From: Planctomycetaceae bacterium
Lineage (GTDB): Bacteria; Planctomycetota; Planctomycetia; Planctomycetales; Planctomycetaceae
Reading direction: 5' to 3'
Assembly: GCA_002722955.1 (NCBI GenBank)
Contig: PBMZ01000083.1
Span: 18,583 to 82,582 of the forward strand
Length of the DNA stretch: 64,000 nucleotides
The notes beneath the pieces are model-generated. The model searched no databases and was not told where the DNA came from. It saw nothing but the letters and a program-made list of their open reading frames with translations. Both the position numbers and the translations under genes were made by a program. Shown in pieces: positions 10,051 through 20,429 of the stretch (the first letter of the stretch is position 1; the number at the start of each line of letters is the position of its first letter).

Positions 10051-10382
10051 GGGATCTCCCTAAAGGCAATGCTTACCAACGCCGGTGCGGAGACTGTGAT
10101 CGCCCGAAATGATCGGATCGGTGTTGATACGGCTGTCGAGGCATCGGCTGCTGACAAGACGTTCGACATCATTTTGATGGACATGATGATGCCCGTTCTT
10201 GATGGCTATGGAGCCACCCGCGAACTCAGGACGCTTGGCTACTCGGGGCCGATCATTGCAGTGACCGCCAACGCACTTTGCGGCGACCGCGAAAAGTGTT
10301 TAGAGGCAGGATGCAGCGGATTTGTCGCGAAGCCATCGATCGACGCACGCTGCTTTCCGTAATTCACGAACACACTTCTTGA
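10051..10382 (+). pseudogene. Remnant of a response-regulator receiver domain, frameshifted
   Basis: The frame from 10051 reads as the middle and end of a receiver domain: AMLTNAGAETVIARN, then FDIILMDMMMPVLDGYGATR with the phospho-acceptor Asp in LMDMMMP, then PIIAVTANAL and GFVAKP with the conserved Lys. The first strand with the acidic pair is missing; a TAG at 10048 precedes the piece. After AKP the frame runs into SIDARCFP and stops. One base over (from 10335) the expected ending IDRRTLLSVIHEHTS is restored, stopping at 10380-10382. So a one-base loss near 10333-10335 and loss of the 5' part have broken it. It was probably the C-terminal receiver of a hybrid histidine kinase. No kinase domain remains nearby. 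Confidence 0.75.
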
Positions 10383-10409
10383 AGTGTGCTCGCTCAGAAG
10401 CAAGAACCG

Positions 10410-11671
10410 TCAATTGCTGCTAGTGTCCTCTGCGTTCTTCGTCGACGCACGCGACTCGTCTTTCTCTTGCCGAGCCGCCGCAATCTCTCGAATGTGATCC
10501 GCTGCTTCGGGATGCCGAGATAAGATTTCGTTGAAAGCTGATCGGCTCAGAGAATAAACGTCGCAATAATCAACGGCGCGAACGCTAGCTGTTCGAGGTT
10601 GATTTAAGAGCAGCGCGATTTCGCCGAAGAAGTCGCCGCTTGTCAGTGTGCCGTAGATGCTTGACTCGTCGGGTGAGACCAGATCGACCGTGCCACGGCT
10701 GATGAAGTACATGCTTTCGCCTGGCTCGCCAGCGCGAACGATGAAGTCGCCGAGCATAAAGATCTGCGGGTTCATTTCCAAGGCGATCGCTTCGATCATC
10801 TCGTCGCTGGCCTCTCGAAACAGCGGCTCCTTTTCGATGATTTCACGATTTAGGAAAAGCGAAACTTGCGTCCTCAATGTTGGCGGCAATTGTGACACCG
10901 CCGCCATTTCGTCATCGCCAAGCCGCATTTCCCACATGTACTCGTAATAGTCGAGGATACGTCGCTGCAGTTCGGCGGGCACTTGACGGTAACGCATAAA
11001 AGCGGTGACTCGCTCGACCAGCTCGCGGTGGCGAACACGGGCGGGGTTCAAGTTGCTCAGCAGCCCGGCGACGTTTCCGATCACGTAACCGTACACGCCG
11101 ACTCCCAACACCATCAGCAACATGGCATAGATCATCTCGCCATTTGTCGAGGGAGTGACATCGCCATAGCCAACAGTCGTCAGCGTCGTGACACACCAAT
11201 AGAGCGCTTCGATATAGCGTGTCAGGCTCTCGGCGTTTTCGACCACTCGTAGGCCAACCAACCGCAGGCGATCCAGTGAACGCTAATTGATAGCCAGAAG
11301 AAGATGCGGACAACGATCGGGTTGTTCAATTCCGAATGTTGCCACTTCCACATGCGTCGAATGACGCCCACTAACTTCAAGAGGCGCAGCAGTTGAAAGA
11401 CGGTCGGTATTGGCAAGACACCGTACGGCAAAGCCGCAATCAAATCGATGACCAGCCAAACGATAGAATAGCGAAGCGTCGATGAAGAGAAACTGCAGAG
11501 CGAGCGGCGTTGTCCAAACCAACCGTCTTGATGCAGCGACAAAACAATGTCGACTGCAAACAAGAGCGTGAGGCTCCACGCAGCGATAATTCCTGGAATA
11601 AACGGCGGATAGTCCAACACAAACCGAGCAGGAATGTCGATTGCCGCCGTGACCGACACAACCGCGATCAA
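10410..11671 (-). pseudogene. Cyclic-nucleotide-binding voltage-gated potassium channel, frameshifted
   Basis: Two overlapping frames make one channel. The upstream frame (11671 down to 11222) carries membrane helices S1-S5, including PFIPGIIAAWSLTLLFAVDI and an S4-like LLRLLKLVGVIRRMWKW, and ends at the start of the pore helix. The downstream frame (11261 to 10410) begins with the pore, selectivity filter TTVGYGD and S6. A linker and a cyclic-nucleotide-binding domain follow (GEPGESMYFISRGTVDL, then GDFFGEIALL and PRTASVRA). The switch of frame falls between about 11236 and 11252, where CGWLA in one frame continues as RVVENAES in the other. A further 29-codon stretch in a third frame (about 11681-11765, ending SIERM) may be the original N-terminus, with another shift near 11683. 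Unless these are read errors, the channel is dead. Confidence 0.8.
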
Positions 11672-11799
11672 CAGATTCCATCCGCTCTATTGAATATCCG
11701 CAACCCGAGGCATCGTTGGCCCTTTCCAATGCTTCAGTCCATCGGCACAACGGCTGAAAAAACAATCATCAGATTCAGCCGCGCCATCAAGTAAGACCG

Positions 11800-13218
11800 C
11801 TAAGCCAACAGCTTCTCGGCAACTTCGCCACCGACATCCGTTAACCGGAAGTCACGTCCTTGATACTTGAAGGTGAGTTGCTCGTGGTCGATGCCTAACA
11901 AGTGCAACAGCGTTGCATGGAAATCGTTGACATGCATCCGTTCCTCGACGGGATGAAAGCCAAGTTCGTCTGTCTTGCCGTAAGTCATTCCCGGCTTCAC
12001 GCCACCACCGGCCATCCAAACCGTATAAGCATCTTTGTGGTGATCACGACCGGCATTGGCGTTGGCGGCCCCCTGGAGCATCGGCGTGCGTCCGAACTCG
12101 GCTCCCCAGACCACCAGCGTGTCGTCCAAGAGACCACGCTGGCGAAGATCTTGGATCAGGGCGGCGATGGGCTGGTCAACTTGCTTTGCCTTCTTCTTGA
12201 TATTGTTCGTGACACCGCCGTGATGATCCCAGCCCGAATCAAACAACTGCACAAACCTGACGCCACGCTCGACAAGTCGGCGGGCCAGCAAACAGTTGTT
12301 GGCGAAACTTGCCTTGCCCGGTTCGGTTCCGTAAAGCTCGTGAATGTGCTTCGATTCGGCGGAAGTGTCCATCAATTCGGGCACTGACGTTTGCATTCGA
12401 AACGCCAGTTCATACTGACTGATGCGTGTCTCAATCTCTGCATCGCCGACGTCGGCAAGTTGGATTTTGTTCAATTCGTTGATGCGGCTAACTAGACGTC
12501 GTCGGTCGTCTTGATTGACACCGGCTGGATTTGACAAGAACAAGACGGGGTCCCCCGTGCTTCGGAATTCGATGCCTTGGTAAACGCTGGGCAAGAACCC
12601 ATTGCCCCAAAGGCTATTTCCGGCCCCCGCGATCGAGCCGGTAATCAACACGACGAAACCTGGCAAGTTGTTGTTCTCGCTACCCAGACCGTAATTGACC
12701 CACGAACCAAGTGTCGGTCGGCCGAATCGTCCGAAACCCGTTTGGAAGAACAATTGAGCCGGAGCGTGATTGAAGTGTTCGGTATGCAACGACTTGACGA
12801 TGGCCAATTCATCGGCGACGGAACTTAGGTGTGGCAACGCTTCGGAAAGCTCGTTGCCACTTTCGCCGTGCTTTTGAAACTTAAACTGTGTGCCCAACAG
12901 TTTTGGTCGTTTTCGAATGAACGCCAACCGCAGTCCGTCCCACAAGTCTTCGGGGACAAGCTCTCCGTTGTGTTGCTGCAAGTACGGTTTGTAGTCGTAC
13001 AAGTCCAATTGTGACGGTGCACCAACCATATGCAAGAAGATTACGTTTTTGGCTTTTGGGGTGGCACCGGGTTTCTTCGGAGCCATCGGATCGACGCGTG
13101 CATTTTCCGCTTTGAGATCTTCATTGAGCATCGAAGCTAGCGCGATCGAACCGACACCGCAGCCAACTTGCTGTAGCATCTGACGGCGGGAAACATCGAT
13201 AAGTGGTTGCGGTAGCAT
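11800..13218 (-). CDS. DUF1501 protein, Tat-exported (pair A)
   Basis: Protein of 472 aa of the DUF1501 family, which has an alkaline-phosphatase/sulfatase-like fold and no established reaction. ATG 13218 is chosen because it gives a Tat-type N-terminus ([10 protein letters not shown] then a hydrophobic run) two bases after the partner gene's stop. The longer in-frame start at 13278 lies inside the partner. Family landmarks are [18 protein letters not shown], the Arg-rich [20 protein letters not shown] followed by [18 protein letters not shown] and [16 protein letters not shown]. The His/Asp-rich blocks suggest metal binding. Translation is probably coupled to the DUF1553 gene upstream. Confidence 0.93.
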   Translation of the reverse strand: MLPQPLIDVSRRQMLQQVGCGVGSIALASMLNEDLKAENARVDPMAPKKPGATPKAKNVIFLHMVGAPSQLDLYDYKPYLQQHNGELVPEDLWDGLRLAFIRKRPKLLGTQFKFQKHGESGNELSEALPHLSSVADELAIVKSLHTEHFNHAPAQLFFQTGFGRFGRPTLGSWVNYGLGSENNNLPGFVVLITGSIAGAGNSLWGNGFLPSVYQGIEFRSTGDPVLFLSNPAGVNQDDRRRLVSRINELNKIQLADVGDAEIETRISQYELAFRMQTSVPELMDTSAESKHIHELYGTEPGKASFANNCLLARRLVERGVRFVQLFDSGWDHHGGVTNNIKKKAKQVDQPIAALIQDLRQRGLLDDTLVVWGAEFGRTPMLQGAANANAGRDHHKDAYTVWMAGGGVKPGMTYGKTDELGFHPVEERMHVNDFHATLLHLLGIDHEQLTFKYQGRDFRLTDVGGEVAEKLLA

Positions 13219-13220
13219 CG

Positions 13221-16200
13221 TTATCCCTTTGTGATTGTTTCGTCCAAATTCAGCAAGATGCTGGCCACGTAGTACCAAGCCGCAAGCTCGTGCAGCGGGA
13301 TGTCTTCCAAGCGTTCACCTTTAGGAACGACGGCTTCGGCAGCGGCGGCGTTCGATTGAAAACGAGCCAACTCTTGTCGATAGGCGTTCTCGACAACTTT
13401 AAGTTCGAGGTCGTTCGGTGGCCGGCTTAGGCAACTTCGAAATGCAAAACGAATTCGATCTGCCATCGACACGTTGCCTTCTAATCTGGCGACCCGCCGA
13501 GCCAATCCCTGCATCATTTCGACGTAAGCCGGATCGTTCATCAAGGTCAATGCCTGCAACGGCGTGTTCGTCCGAGACCGCTCGACAACACACGCTGCTC
13601 GATCGGGAGCGTCGAAATTCACGAAGTTGGGATAAGGCGCCCTCCGCCGCCACACCACATACACGCCTCGTCGAAATCGGTCGGGACCGAGCGACGTGAG
13701 ATACTTCGGGGCATTGCGGCCGATATGACGCCAGACATTTGGCGGCTGCGGCGGAAAGATCGGTGGCCCACCAACTTTCGTTGTGAGCAGTCCGCTAATC
13801 TTCAGGCCATTGTCGCGAATCATCTCGGCCGACATTCGGACTCGAGCCCCCCGCGCCAGCAGCTTGTTCTCAGGATCGACATCGCTCAAATCGAATCGCG
13901 TTCGCGACGACTGCTGATAAGTGGCCGACAAAACGATCAGGCGATGCATGTGCTTCATCGACCAACCACTTTCGACAAACTCAGTGGCCAGCCAATCCAG
14001 CAACTCGGGATGCGTCGGTTCTTCGCCTTGAGTCCCGAAATCCTCGAGCGACGCGACGATGCCGGCACCGAAGAATGCCGACCACCATCGATTTACTGTC
14101 ACGCGCGCTACGAGGGGATTGTCTGGATCAACAAGCCAGCGAGCCAAACCAATCCGATTCTTCGGCAGCCCATCTTTCAAAGTGTGCAAAACTGCCGGAG
14201 CGGCCGCCTCGACCTTCGCTCCCTTGTCCAGAAAGTTGCCGCGACGAAAGATGTTCGACATCCGCGTTTCCGTCATCTCGATCATCACTAGAGTCGAATC
14301 CGGTGTTAGCTTCTTTAGTTCCGCTTGTTTTGCGTTGAGTTGCTTTTCGAGAGCCGCGAGCTTGGCGTTTCCTTTCAGATAAAAATCACGCAGCTTCTTT
14401 ACATCAGCTTTCTTTCGTTTCTTCTTTGGCGCCGTAACGATGGCGACGATGTCGTCAGCCACCTTTGGGGTCTCGGGCTGTCCCGTAATCGCCGTCAATC
14501 GGAAACGCCCCAACGCTCGCTGTTCTCCGTAGTTGTGAGCCAGCGTGAATTTCAAGAGCGTGCCGGCATCGAAGCCTACAGGTTCCGTCGTCAAAAACTG
14601 AGCATGGTGTGGCTTGTGGATTTCTGTGTGAATCGACCAGCCCGTCTTTGGGTCGTTGTCGAGTGCCTTGTCGATCTCGAATCGAGTGGCGTTCAAATCG
14701 GCCGACGCATTCGCTAAGGCAACGACTTCCTCTTTCGCTTCCGGGTCGTCGCACTTCTTACATGTCACTCGAAAGTCCGTCAGCACAAAGTTGGCTCGGT
14801 TCTGTTTCGTTTGGCGACCAGGCCCCTTGCCCGGCAGAGACGGATCAAGCAGTGCTTCCAACTTGAAGCCGGTGATCCCGATGACTTCTGTGCGAAAAGT
14901 GATTGTGTAGGTATCGTTTTGAGGATTCTTGCCGCCGATCAACAAGGAGTTGTCGTCAAGCACTGTGTGCGTCGCTCCGCCAACGGACTCGAACTTCTCA
15001 ACGTCCAACTTGTGGTATTCAGGGCCACTAGCGATTGCCGACTGTAGTCGCTGCTCCCAGGCATCTTGACCTTTCACTGCTTCGGCGCGTTGGTCATTGC
15101 GACGTTTCGTGAGCTCTTCGACGTCCGCCGTTAACTGTTTCCGCTGCTTGGCCGTGACTTCATCCAATGGCAAGTCCATCTTCGGCCCGTAAAAGTCGTA
15201 AGTGACGCCGCTACTTAATTTGACTTCCATTGGCGTGTTGTTGAAGAACGCGAAGATCTGATAGTAGTCCTGCTGAGTGAATGGGTCGGATTTATGATTG
15301 TGGCACTGAGCACACTCGAGCGAAGTGCCCAGCCATACCGTGCCGGTTGTGTTCACGCGATCGATGATTTGGTTGACCCGATTTTCTTCGGGATCGACAC
15401 CGGCTTCGACGTTACATGTCGTGCATCGATGAAAGCCCGTCGCAATCTTTTGTTGCGTGGTGGCGTTGGGCAACATGTCTCCCGCAAGTTGCTCGATCGT
15501 GAATTGATCGAAGGGCATGTCTTCGTTCATCGCGTTGATGACCCAGTCTCGAAAAGCCCACATCGTGCGGAATTGGTCGGCTTGGTAACCGTTGGAATCG
15601 GCGTAGCGAGCTAAGTCCAGCCAACGCTGTGCCCAGTGCTCGCCATAACGAGGTGACTTCAGCAATCGGTCGACGACGCGTTCGTACGCCTTATCGCTCG
15701 AGTCGTTTAAGAAAGCGTCGACTTCATCCACACTGGGAGGAAGGCCGACTAGGTCCAGATAAACTCGTCGCAGCAATCGAGCTTTGTCAGTTTGAGCCGC
15801 TGGCGCGATGTTTTCTTTTTCGAGTCGCGCGAGCACAAAGTTGTCAACGGCGTTCTTCAGCCATTTCTTGTTGGCGACTTCTGGCAAGGCCGATCGCACA
15901 GGCTTTTGGTACGCCCAGTGCAAGTTGCCCTTGTTCGAATCTTTCCATTCGGCGCCAGCGTCGATCCAGCGTCTGAGCAAGTTGACCTCTTGATTCGAAA
16001 GTCGTTTGCCTTTTGGTGGCATTCGATCATCGTCTTCGCTCACGACACGGCGAATCAGTTCACTGGCGGCGCTCTTGCCGGCAACGATTGCGGGTTCGCC
16101 GGAATCGTTCAAATGCAAAATATCCGAGCGGCTCAGAAATCGCAATCCACCCTCTCGCTTCTTCTCGCCGTGGCAACTTCCACACCGCACGCTCAACAGC

Positions 16201-16301
16201 GGCTTGATGTCTCGCTTAAAATCTACAGGACGGTCTGCTGCCATACCGACCGATCCGCTCAAGAGCGTGGCTGAGAGGAAGAATAGATGCAATGTCTTCA
16301 T
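13221..16301 (-). CDS. PSCyt1/DUF1549/DUF1553 cytochrome-like protein (pair A)
   Basis: Exported protein of 1026 aa. ATG 16301 gives a signal peptide ([16 protein letters not shown]); the open frame to 16526 upstream shows no homology. PSCyt1 at the N-terminus has a c-type haem motif Cys40-x-x-Cys43-His44 (CGSCHG). DUF1549 (PSCyt2) follows with [32 protein letters not shown] and a second haem-like [13 protein letters not shown] long insert of unknown type comes next. DUF1553 (PSD1) closes the protein with [20 protein letters not shown] and [14 protein letters not shown]. Such genes are abundant in planctomycetes and thought to be linked to polysaccharide breakdown, but the reaction is unknown. 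It is first of the pair, with DUF1501 following after 2 bases. Confidence 0.93.
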   Translation of the reverse strand: MKTLHLFFLSATLLSGSVGMAADRPVDFKRDIKPLLSVRCGSCHGEKKREGGLRFLSRSDILHLNDSGEPAIVAGKSAASELIRRVVSEDDDRMPPKGKRLSNQEVNLLRRWIDAGAEWKDSNKGNLHWAYQKPVRSALPEVANKKWLKNAVDNFVLARLEKENIAPAAQTDKARLLRRVYLDLVGLPPSVDEVDAFLNDSSDKAYERVVDRLLKSPRYGEHWAQRWLDLARYADSNGYQADQFRTMWAFRDWVINAMNEDMPFDQFTIEQLAGDMLPNATTQQKIATGFHRCTTCNVEAGVDPEENRVNQIIDRVNTTGTVWLGTSLECAQCHNHKSDPFTQQDYYQIFAFFNNTPMEVKLSSGVTYDFYGPKMDLPLDEVTAKQRKQLTADVEELTKRRNDQRAEAVKGQDAWEQRLQSAIASGPEYHKLDVEKFESVGGATHTVLDDNSLLIGGKNPQNDTYTITFRTEVIGITGFKLEALLDPSLPGKGPGRQTKQNRANFVLTDFRVTCKKCDDPEAKEEVVALANASADLNATRFEIDKALDNDPKTGWSIHTEIHKPHHAQFLTTEPVGFDAGTLLKFTLAHNYGEQRALGRFRLTAITGQPETPKVADDIVAIVTAPKKKRKKADVKKLRDFYLKGNAKLAALEKQLNAKQAELKKLTPDSTLVMIEMTETRMSNIFRRGNFLDKGAKVEAAAPAVLHTLKDGLPKNRIGLARWLVDPDNPLVARVTVNRWWSAFFGAGIVASLEDFGTQGEEPTHPELLDWLATEFVESGWSMKHMHRLIVLSATYQQSSRTRFDLSDVDPENKLLARGARVRMSAEMIRDNGLKISGLLTTKVGGPPIFPPQPPNVWRHIGRNAPKYLTSLGPDRFRRGVYVVWRRRAPYPNFVNFDAPDRAACVVERSRTNTPLQALTLMNDPAYVEMMQGLARRVARLEGNVSMADRIRFAFRSCLSRPPNDLELKVVENAYRQELARFQSNAAAAEAVVPKGERLEDIPLHELAAWYYVASILLNLDETITKG

Positions 16302-16416
16302 GGAAAACACTCGCGCCGAGTTCGATTGATCGAAAATGTAAGCTTCCAAGCTAATCGACAGGTAGATTTTCGTAAATGGAAAGTGGGCAACAGATTGAAT
16401 TGACGGTGAGATCTCA

Positions 16417-16450
16417 AGATGCCGGGCTTCGTTGGAGAAGCCCGGCATCT
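16417..16450. repeat. Palindrome of the GCCGGGCTTC family, copy 3
   Basis: Perfect 14-bp stem: AGATGCCGGGCTTC (16417-16430) against GAAGCCCGGCATCT (16437-16450), with a 6-base loop. It lies in the 250-base gap between the divergent DUF1553 (pair A) and CinA-like genes, so here it sits upstream of both genes and cannot be a terminator for either. Confidence 0.9.
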
Positions 16451-16551
16451 CAACCGGATCACAAATCTCGCTCCGTGCCCACCTGTGACATCCCCTATTG
16501 TTTCCGTTATCATCGCTCGAAAACACAACTCACTTCGATAGAACGACAACG

Positions 16552-17790
16552 ATGCACGCAGAGATAATCGCGATTGGTAGCGAGCTTACCACGGGAGCGA
16601 AACTTGACACCAACAGCCAGTGGCTCAGTCTAGAATTGGCTGAAATCGGCATTCCGGTTCGCTTCCATTCAACGGTCGCCGACGATCACGCAGCCATGCT
16701 CGAACTTTTTCGCGGCGCGGCCGATCGATCGGATATCGTGTTGATCACCGGTGGGCTCGGGCCAACTTTGGACGACCTCACGCGGCAGTTGTTGGCGGAT
16801 CTACTCGGTACAGAATTGGTTCTTCACGAACCGTCGCTTGCCTACATCAAAGAACTCTTCGAAAAGCGCGGGCGCTACATGCCCGAACGCAACGTGATTC
16901 AGGCCAAGTTCCCGGAAGGCAGCGAACCGATCGAGAACCCTGTGGGCACGGCCCCCGGCATTTGGCTTGAGTATCCGCGCGAGGGTCGCGAACCTTCGCG
17001 AGTTGCCGCTATGCCTGGCGTGCCCAGCGAGATGCGTCGTATGTATGCGAATCAGGTGTTGCCGCGACTTCCTCAGGGCGACAAAGTCATCATGAAGGCT
17101 CGCGTCAATTGCTTCGGCATCGGTGAGTCCGCGGCCGAAGAGAAGCTTGGCGATCTGACGGCACGAGGTCGAGAGCCCGAAGTTGGCATCACTGTCCATG
17201 AGGCTACGATCACGTTAAGGATCACGGCACACGGCAACAGCCGTGAGGAGTGCCAAGTTGCCATCGACGAAACGAAAGAATTGATTCGCGAACGGATGGA
17301 AGGCTTCGTCTTTGGGGAAGAGGACGAGGGCCTCGAACATATCCTTATGCGCTCCTTGGTCGCTCAGGAAAAGACCATCGCAGTCGCCGAGTGCGGGAGT
17401 GGCGGCGTCTTGGCACGCAGTCTGTCGTCTGTCAACGAAAATGACCTGTTTCGAGGCGGCTTAGTCTTATCGGAAAGTGGCATGGCAAGTGACCCGCTAT
17501 CAATCCCGGCAGAGTTAATTGATGAGCACGGGGTCATCAGCCGCGCCGCCGCCAAGTTCGCTGCCGAACAAATTCGCGAATTGTTTCACGTTGATTACGC
17601 CCTGTTCGTTTCGGCCTTTCGCCCGCTGGATCATGACGAAGAGGGCAAGCCAATTCCAAACGCATACGTAGCGGCGGCATCGGATGAGCACACTTACGTT
17701 CAAGATCACGTACTGGTGGGCGATCCCCAAATCGCTCGCAGTCGCGCAGCGAAGACGATCATGGATCTGATGCGTCGCAAACTGCTGTGA
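16552..17790 (+). CDS. CinA-like protein (MoaB-like domain plus CinA C-terminal domain)
   Basis: Protein of 412 aa, the normal length of CinA. Family members hydrolyse ADP-ribose or related pyrophosphates (N-terminal domain) and deamidate nicotinamide mononucleotide (C-terminal domain). Residues 1-170 form the molybdopterin-binding-like domain (MHAEIIAIGSELTTGAKLDTN and ITGGLGPTLDDLTRQLLADL), followed by a KH-like linker. The C-terminal domain starts near residue 260. Its active-site block, usually AESCTGG, reads AECGSGG here, so the expected nucleophilic Ser is replaced by Cys and the following residues differ. The amidohydrolase half may be inactive. ATG 16552 starts the conserved core; the upstream in-frame ATG 16498 adds only unconserved residues. 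Confidence 0.88.
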   Translation: MHAEIIAIGSELTTGAKLDTNSQWLSLELAEIGIPVRFHSTVADDHAAMLELFRGAADRSDIVLITGGLGPTLDDLTRQLLADLLGTELVLHEPSLAYIKELFEKRGRYMPERNVIQAKFPEGSEPIENPVGTAPGIWLEYPREGREPSRVAAMPGVPSEMRRMYANQVLPRLPQGDKVIMKARVNCFGIGESAAEEKLGDLTARGREPEVGITVHEATITLRITAHGNSREECQVAIDETKELIRERMEGFVFGEEDEGLEHILMRSLVAQEKTIAVAECGSGGVLARSLSSVNENDLFRGGLVLSESGMASDPLSIPAELIDEHGVISRAAAKFAAEQIRELFHVDYALFVSAFRPLDHDEEGKPIPNAYVAAASDEHTYVQDHVLVGDPQIARSRAAKTIMDLMRRKLL

Positions 17791-17818
17791 AGCAATCCTG
17801 CTGCTTTGAGGTACACGC

Positions 17819-18835
17819 ATGAAACACTTCATTTTGATTCTCGCTGTCGGACTGATTTTTCCCATGCAATCATTTGCCGCCGAGCCCGTGCGATTGATCT
17901 TCGACACGGATATGGGGAACGATGTCGACGATGCACTTGCCCTGGCATGTATCCACTCGCTGGAAACGCGCGAAGCTTGCAAGTTGCTGGCCGTTACGTT
18001 GACCAAGGATAATGATTGGGCGGGGCCTTATGTTGACGCCATCAATACTTTCTACGGAAGACCTGATATCCCGATCGGCGTCGTTCGCAAAGGTATGACG
18101 CCGGCCCTGGGCAAATACTTGCCGCTAGCGCAGCAGAGGAACAATGGCAAGCTCCGCTATCCGCGTAGCCTGAAAAGTGGCAAGGATGCTCCCGAGGCCG
18201 TTGCCTTAATTCGGAAGACACTGGCGGCTCAGCCGGACGCTTCGGTGTGTATCGTTCAAGTTGGCTTCTCGACAAACTGTGCACGATTGCTGGAAAGTAA
18301 CGGCGACGACGCATCACCGTTGACGGGAGTGGAGCTAGTTCGCAAAAAGGTTAAGCTGCTCTCTGTCATGGCGGGTGCCTTTCAGAGGATCGGCGACAAC
18401 GAACGCTTCAAAGAGTACAACGTCGTCAAGGACATCGCTAACGCGAAACTGATCGCCAGCAAGTGGCCGACTGAGGTCGTCTTTAGCGGCTTCGAAATCG
18501 GCATCTCAATTCCCTATCCGGCGTCGAGCATTCTGCGCGATTTCAATTATGTCGAGCACCACCCGGTTGCCGAATCGTATCATCTCTACAATCCGCCACC
18601 TCACAATCGGCCGACTTGGGACCTGACGAGCGTTTTGTATGCGGTGTTCCCGGATCGAGATTACTTTGGGATTTCGTCTACGGGAACGGTTACAATCGAA
18701 GACGATGGCTTTAGCCGATTCGACAAAGAAAAAACCTGCCGCCACCGCTATCTCACCGCGTCGCGAGAGCAGATCGTTCGAGTGACCGAAGCGTTGGTGC
18801 AACTGGCAAGTCAACCGCCATTGCCGAAGAAATAA
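17819..18835 (+). CDS. Exported nucleoside hydrolase-like protein
   Basis: Protein of 338 aa related to inosine-uridine nucleoside hydrolases, which cleave the N-glycosidic bond of nucleosides. The N-terminal signal peptide (MKHFILILAVGLIFPMQSFA) is followed by the calcium-binding signature RLIFDTDMGNDVDDALAL, with the Asp cluster expected in the active site. A conserved VMAGAF segment and a late Asp/His region (HHPVAESYHLY) are present. GAGG just before the ATG is a fair ribosome site. Export is unusual for the cytosolic salvage enzymes and suggests use of extracellular or periplasmic substrates. DUF58 follows after 10 bases. Confidence 0.85.
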   Translation: MKHFILILAVGLIFPMQSFAAEPVRLIFDTDMGNDVDDALALACIHSLETREACKLLAVTLTKDNDWAGPYVDAINTFYGRPDIPIGVVRKGMTPALGKYLPLAQQRNNGKLRYPRSLKSGKDAPEAVALIRKTLAAQPDASVCIVQVGFSTNCARLLESNGDDASPLTGVELVRKKVKLLSVMAGAFQRIGDNERFKEYNVVKDIANAKLIASKWPTEVVFSGFEIGISIPYPASSILRDFNYVEHHPVAESYHLYNPPPHNRPTWDLTSVLYAVFPDRDYFGISSTGTVTIEDDGFSRFDKEKTCRHRYLTASREQIVRVTEALVQLASQPPLPKK

Positions 18836-18845
18836 CGACTCAAGA

Positions 18846-20243
18846 ATGCAACAGCGTAACACGCCTTCACGATCAGTACCGGTTACCATTTGGCTCTCGA
18901 TTTGTAGCGGGATCGGTTTGGTATTGGCCGTGCAAAAGTTCGAGCGAAGCTTTGCCAATTTTGGGGCAGTGTTTCGCGTCATCCTGACGGGCTTGGCGAT
19001 CTTTCTGATTCTTTGGGGCTTGAAGCAAGCAGCCGTTTTGCTGTTTCCCAAGCTGAATAAGACGCCCGTTCGCCACATGAATCGCCATCAAATCGGTGTG
19101 CCCCGGGAGGGCGGCGTCTACTTATTGATTATGGGTGTTCTGTTCGTCGGGTCACTCTTGGGACGCTCGAACATGCTGATGCTCGTGTTCTCGATGATGG
19201 CCGGCCCGTTCATTCTGAATGGATGGGTCACGTTTGTGCTGCTTCGGCAGATGGCAGTCAAGCGGAAGCTGCCGACTCGTTGCATGGCTGACGAGACGGT
19301 TTCTGTCGAGATCGAATTGGGGAGCCAGAAGCAGTGGATGTCGACTTGGCTGATGACGGTGAACGATCGAATTATCAGCGAACGCGAAGAGTTGCAGTCA
19401 GCCGTCTTGTTCTCTCGCGTGCCACCAAAAGAAAGCAGGTCGGCCTACTATCAGATGCAGCTTGGCAGTCGGGGCCGCTATCAACTTGGTCCGTTGGAAT
19501 TGACGACCCGATTCCCGTTGGGCTTGGTTGAACGCGGGCTGGTGTTTGACGAGTCGGGCGAGATCATCGTCCACCCAAGGACTGGTCAGCTAACAGCAAA
19601 CTGGAAACGTGATTTGTTCCAGGCAACGGAGCTTGTCCATCAAGCCAAATCACGGCCCGGTACTTATGACGACGAGTTTCATCGACTGCGAGAATATCGC
19701 GAGGGCGACAACCCCACAGCCATCCACTGGCGAACTTCCGCCCGTCGCAATGAGTTGATGGTGCGCGAATTCCAGCAGACTCGCGATCAGTCGTTGATCT
19801 TGGTGCTCGATCTGTTCTTGCCGCCACATCCAACACCCGACGACCGAGAACGCGTGGAGTTGGCAATCAGCTTTGCTGCGACGATTTGTCTGGAACAGCT
19901 GTGCGGCGGTCACGACACCGACCTGAAGGTCGTGACAAACGGTGTCTCGGTTGAGTCTTGGGAATCGCAAAGCGGCGGAGCATCATTGGAATCGCTGCTC
20001 GATGTCCTGGCGCTGGTCAAAGCCGGAGCCGCCGAAGAGGTCGCAGAAATGTACACGATGGCGACAGCCGGTCGAGTATCGCAAAGCCACATGATTCTTG
20101 TCACGACGAGGCGAGCGGAGGTGGGACAGTTTCGAGGGTTGGGCGATCAAGCCGCCCACCAAGAGGTCATGAAATCTGGCATTCCAATGACCCTACTAGA
20201 GGCGTCGGCGACTCAGCTATCGTCGCTGTTCGTGTTGAGCTAG
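18846..20243 (+). CDS. DUF58 domain membrane protein
   Basis: Protein of 465 aa. Four hydrophobic segments occupy the first 150 residues (for example WLSICSGIGLVLAV, VILTGLAIFLILWGL, GVYLLIMGVLFVGSLLG). A cytosolic region follows with the DUF58 hallmark YREGDNPTAIHWRTSARRNE and then a von Willebrand A-like stretch beginning LILVLDLF. DUF58 proteins usually sit with MoxR ATPases and von Willebrand A proteins in membrane chaperone or stress operons; none of these partners is in the window. It follows the nucleoside hydrolase gene by 10 bases, so co-transcription is likely although a functional link is not obvious. Confidence 0.88.
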   Translation: MQQRNTPSRSVPVTIWLSICSGIGLVLAVQKFERSFANFGAVFRVILTGLAIFLILWGLKQAAVLLFPKLNKTPVRHMNRHQIGVPREGGVYLLIMGVLFVGSLLGRSNMLMLVFSMMAGPFILNGWVTFVLLRQMAVKRKLPTRCMADETVSVEIELGSQKQWMSTWLMTVNDRIISEREELQSAVLFSRVPPKESRSAYYQMQLGSRGRYQLGPLELTTRFPLGLVERGLVFDESGEIIVHPRTGQLTANWKRDLFQATELVHQAKSRPGTYDDEFHRLREYREGDNPTAIHWRTSARRNELMVREFQQTRDQSLILVLDLFLPPHPTPDDRERVELAISFAATICLEQLCGGHDTDLKVVTNGVSVESWESQSGGASLESLLDVLALVKAGAAEEVAEMYTMATAGRVSQSHMILVTTRRAEVGQFRGLGDQAAHQEVMKSGIPMTLLEASATQLSSLFVLS

Positions 20244-20346
20244 CTGAGCGTGGGTTCTGCAATTCGTTTACTCGGATATTCGCGAGTCATTGACTCCACA
20301 ATCATTGACTACAGATTTCTTGCAGCGAACGTGCCAAAAACACAAT

Positions 20347-20374
20347 GTACGACGGACTAGGAAGTCCGTCGTAC
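20347..20374. terminator. Perfect palindrome between convergent DUF58 and SulP genes
   Basis: GTACGACGGACT (20347-20358) pairs perfectly with AGTCCGTCGTAC (20363-20374) around a 4-base loop. It lies in the 186-base gap between two converging genes. A two-way terminator is the simplest reading. Confidence 0.8.
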
Positions 20375-20429
20375 GTGAGTCGTGAATAAGCCAGCTTGGC
20401 GTCAGCGAGTGTTTCAAGGGGCCCCAGCA

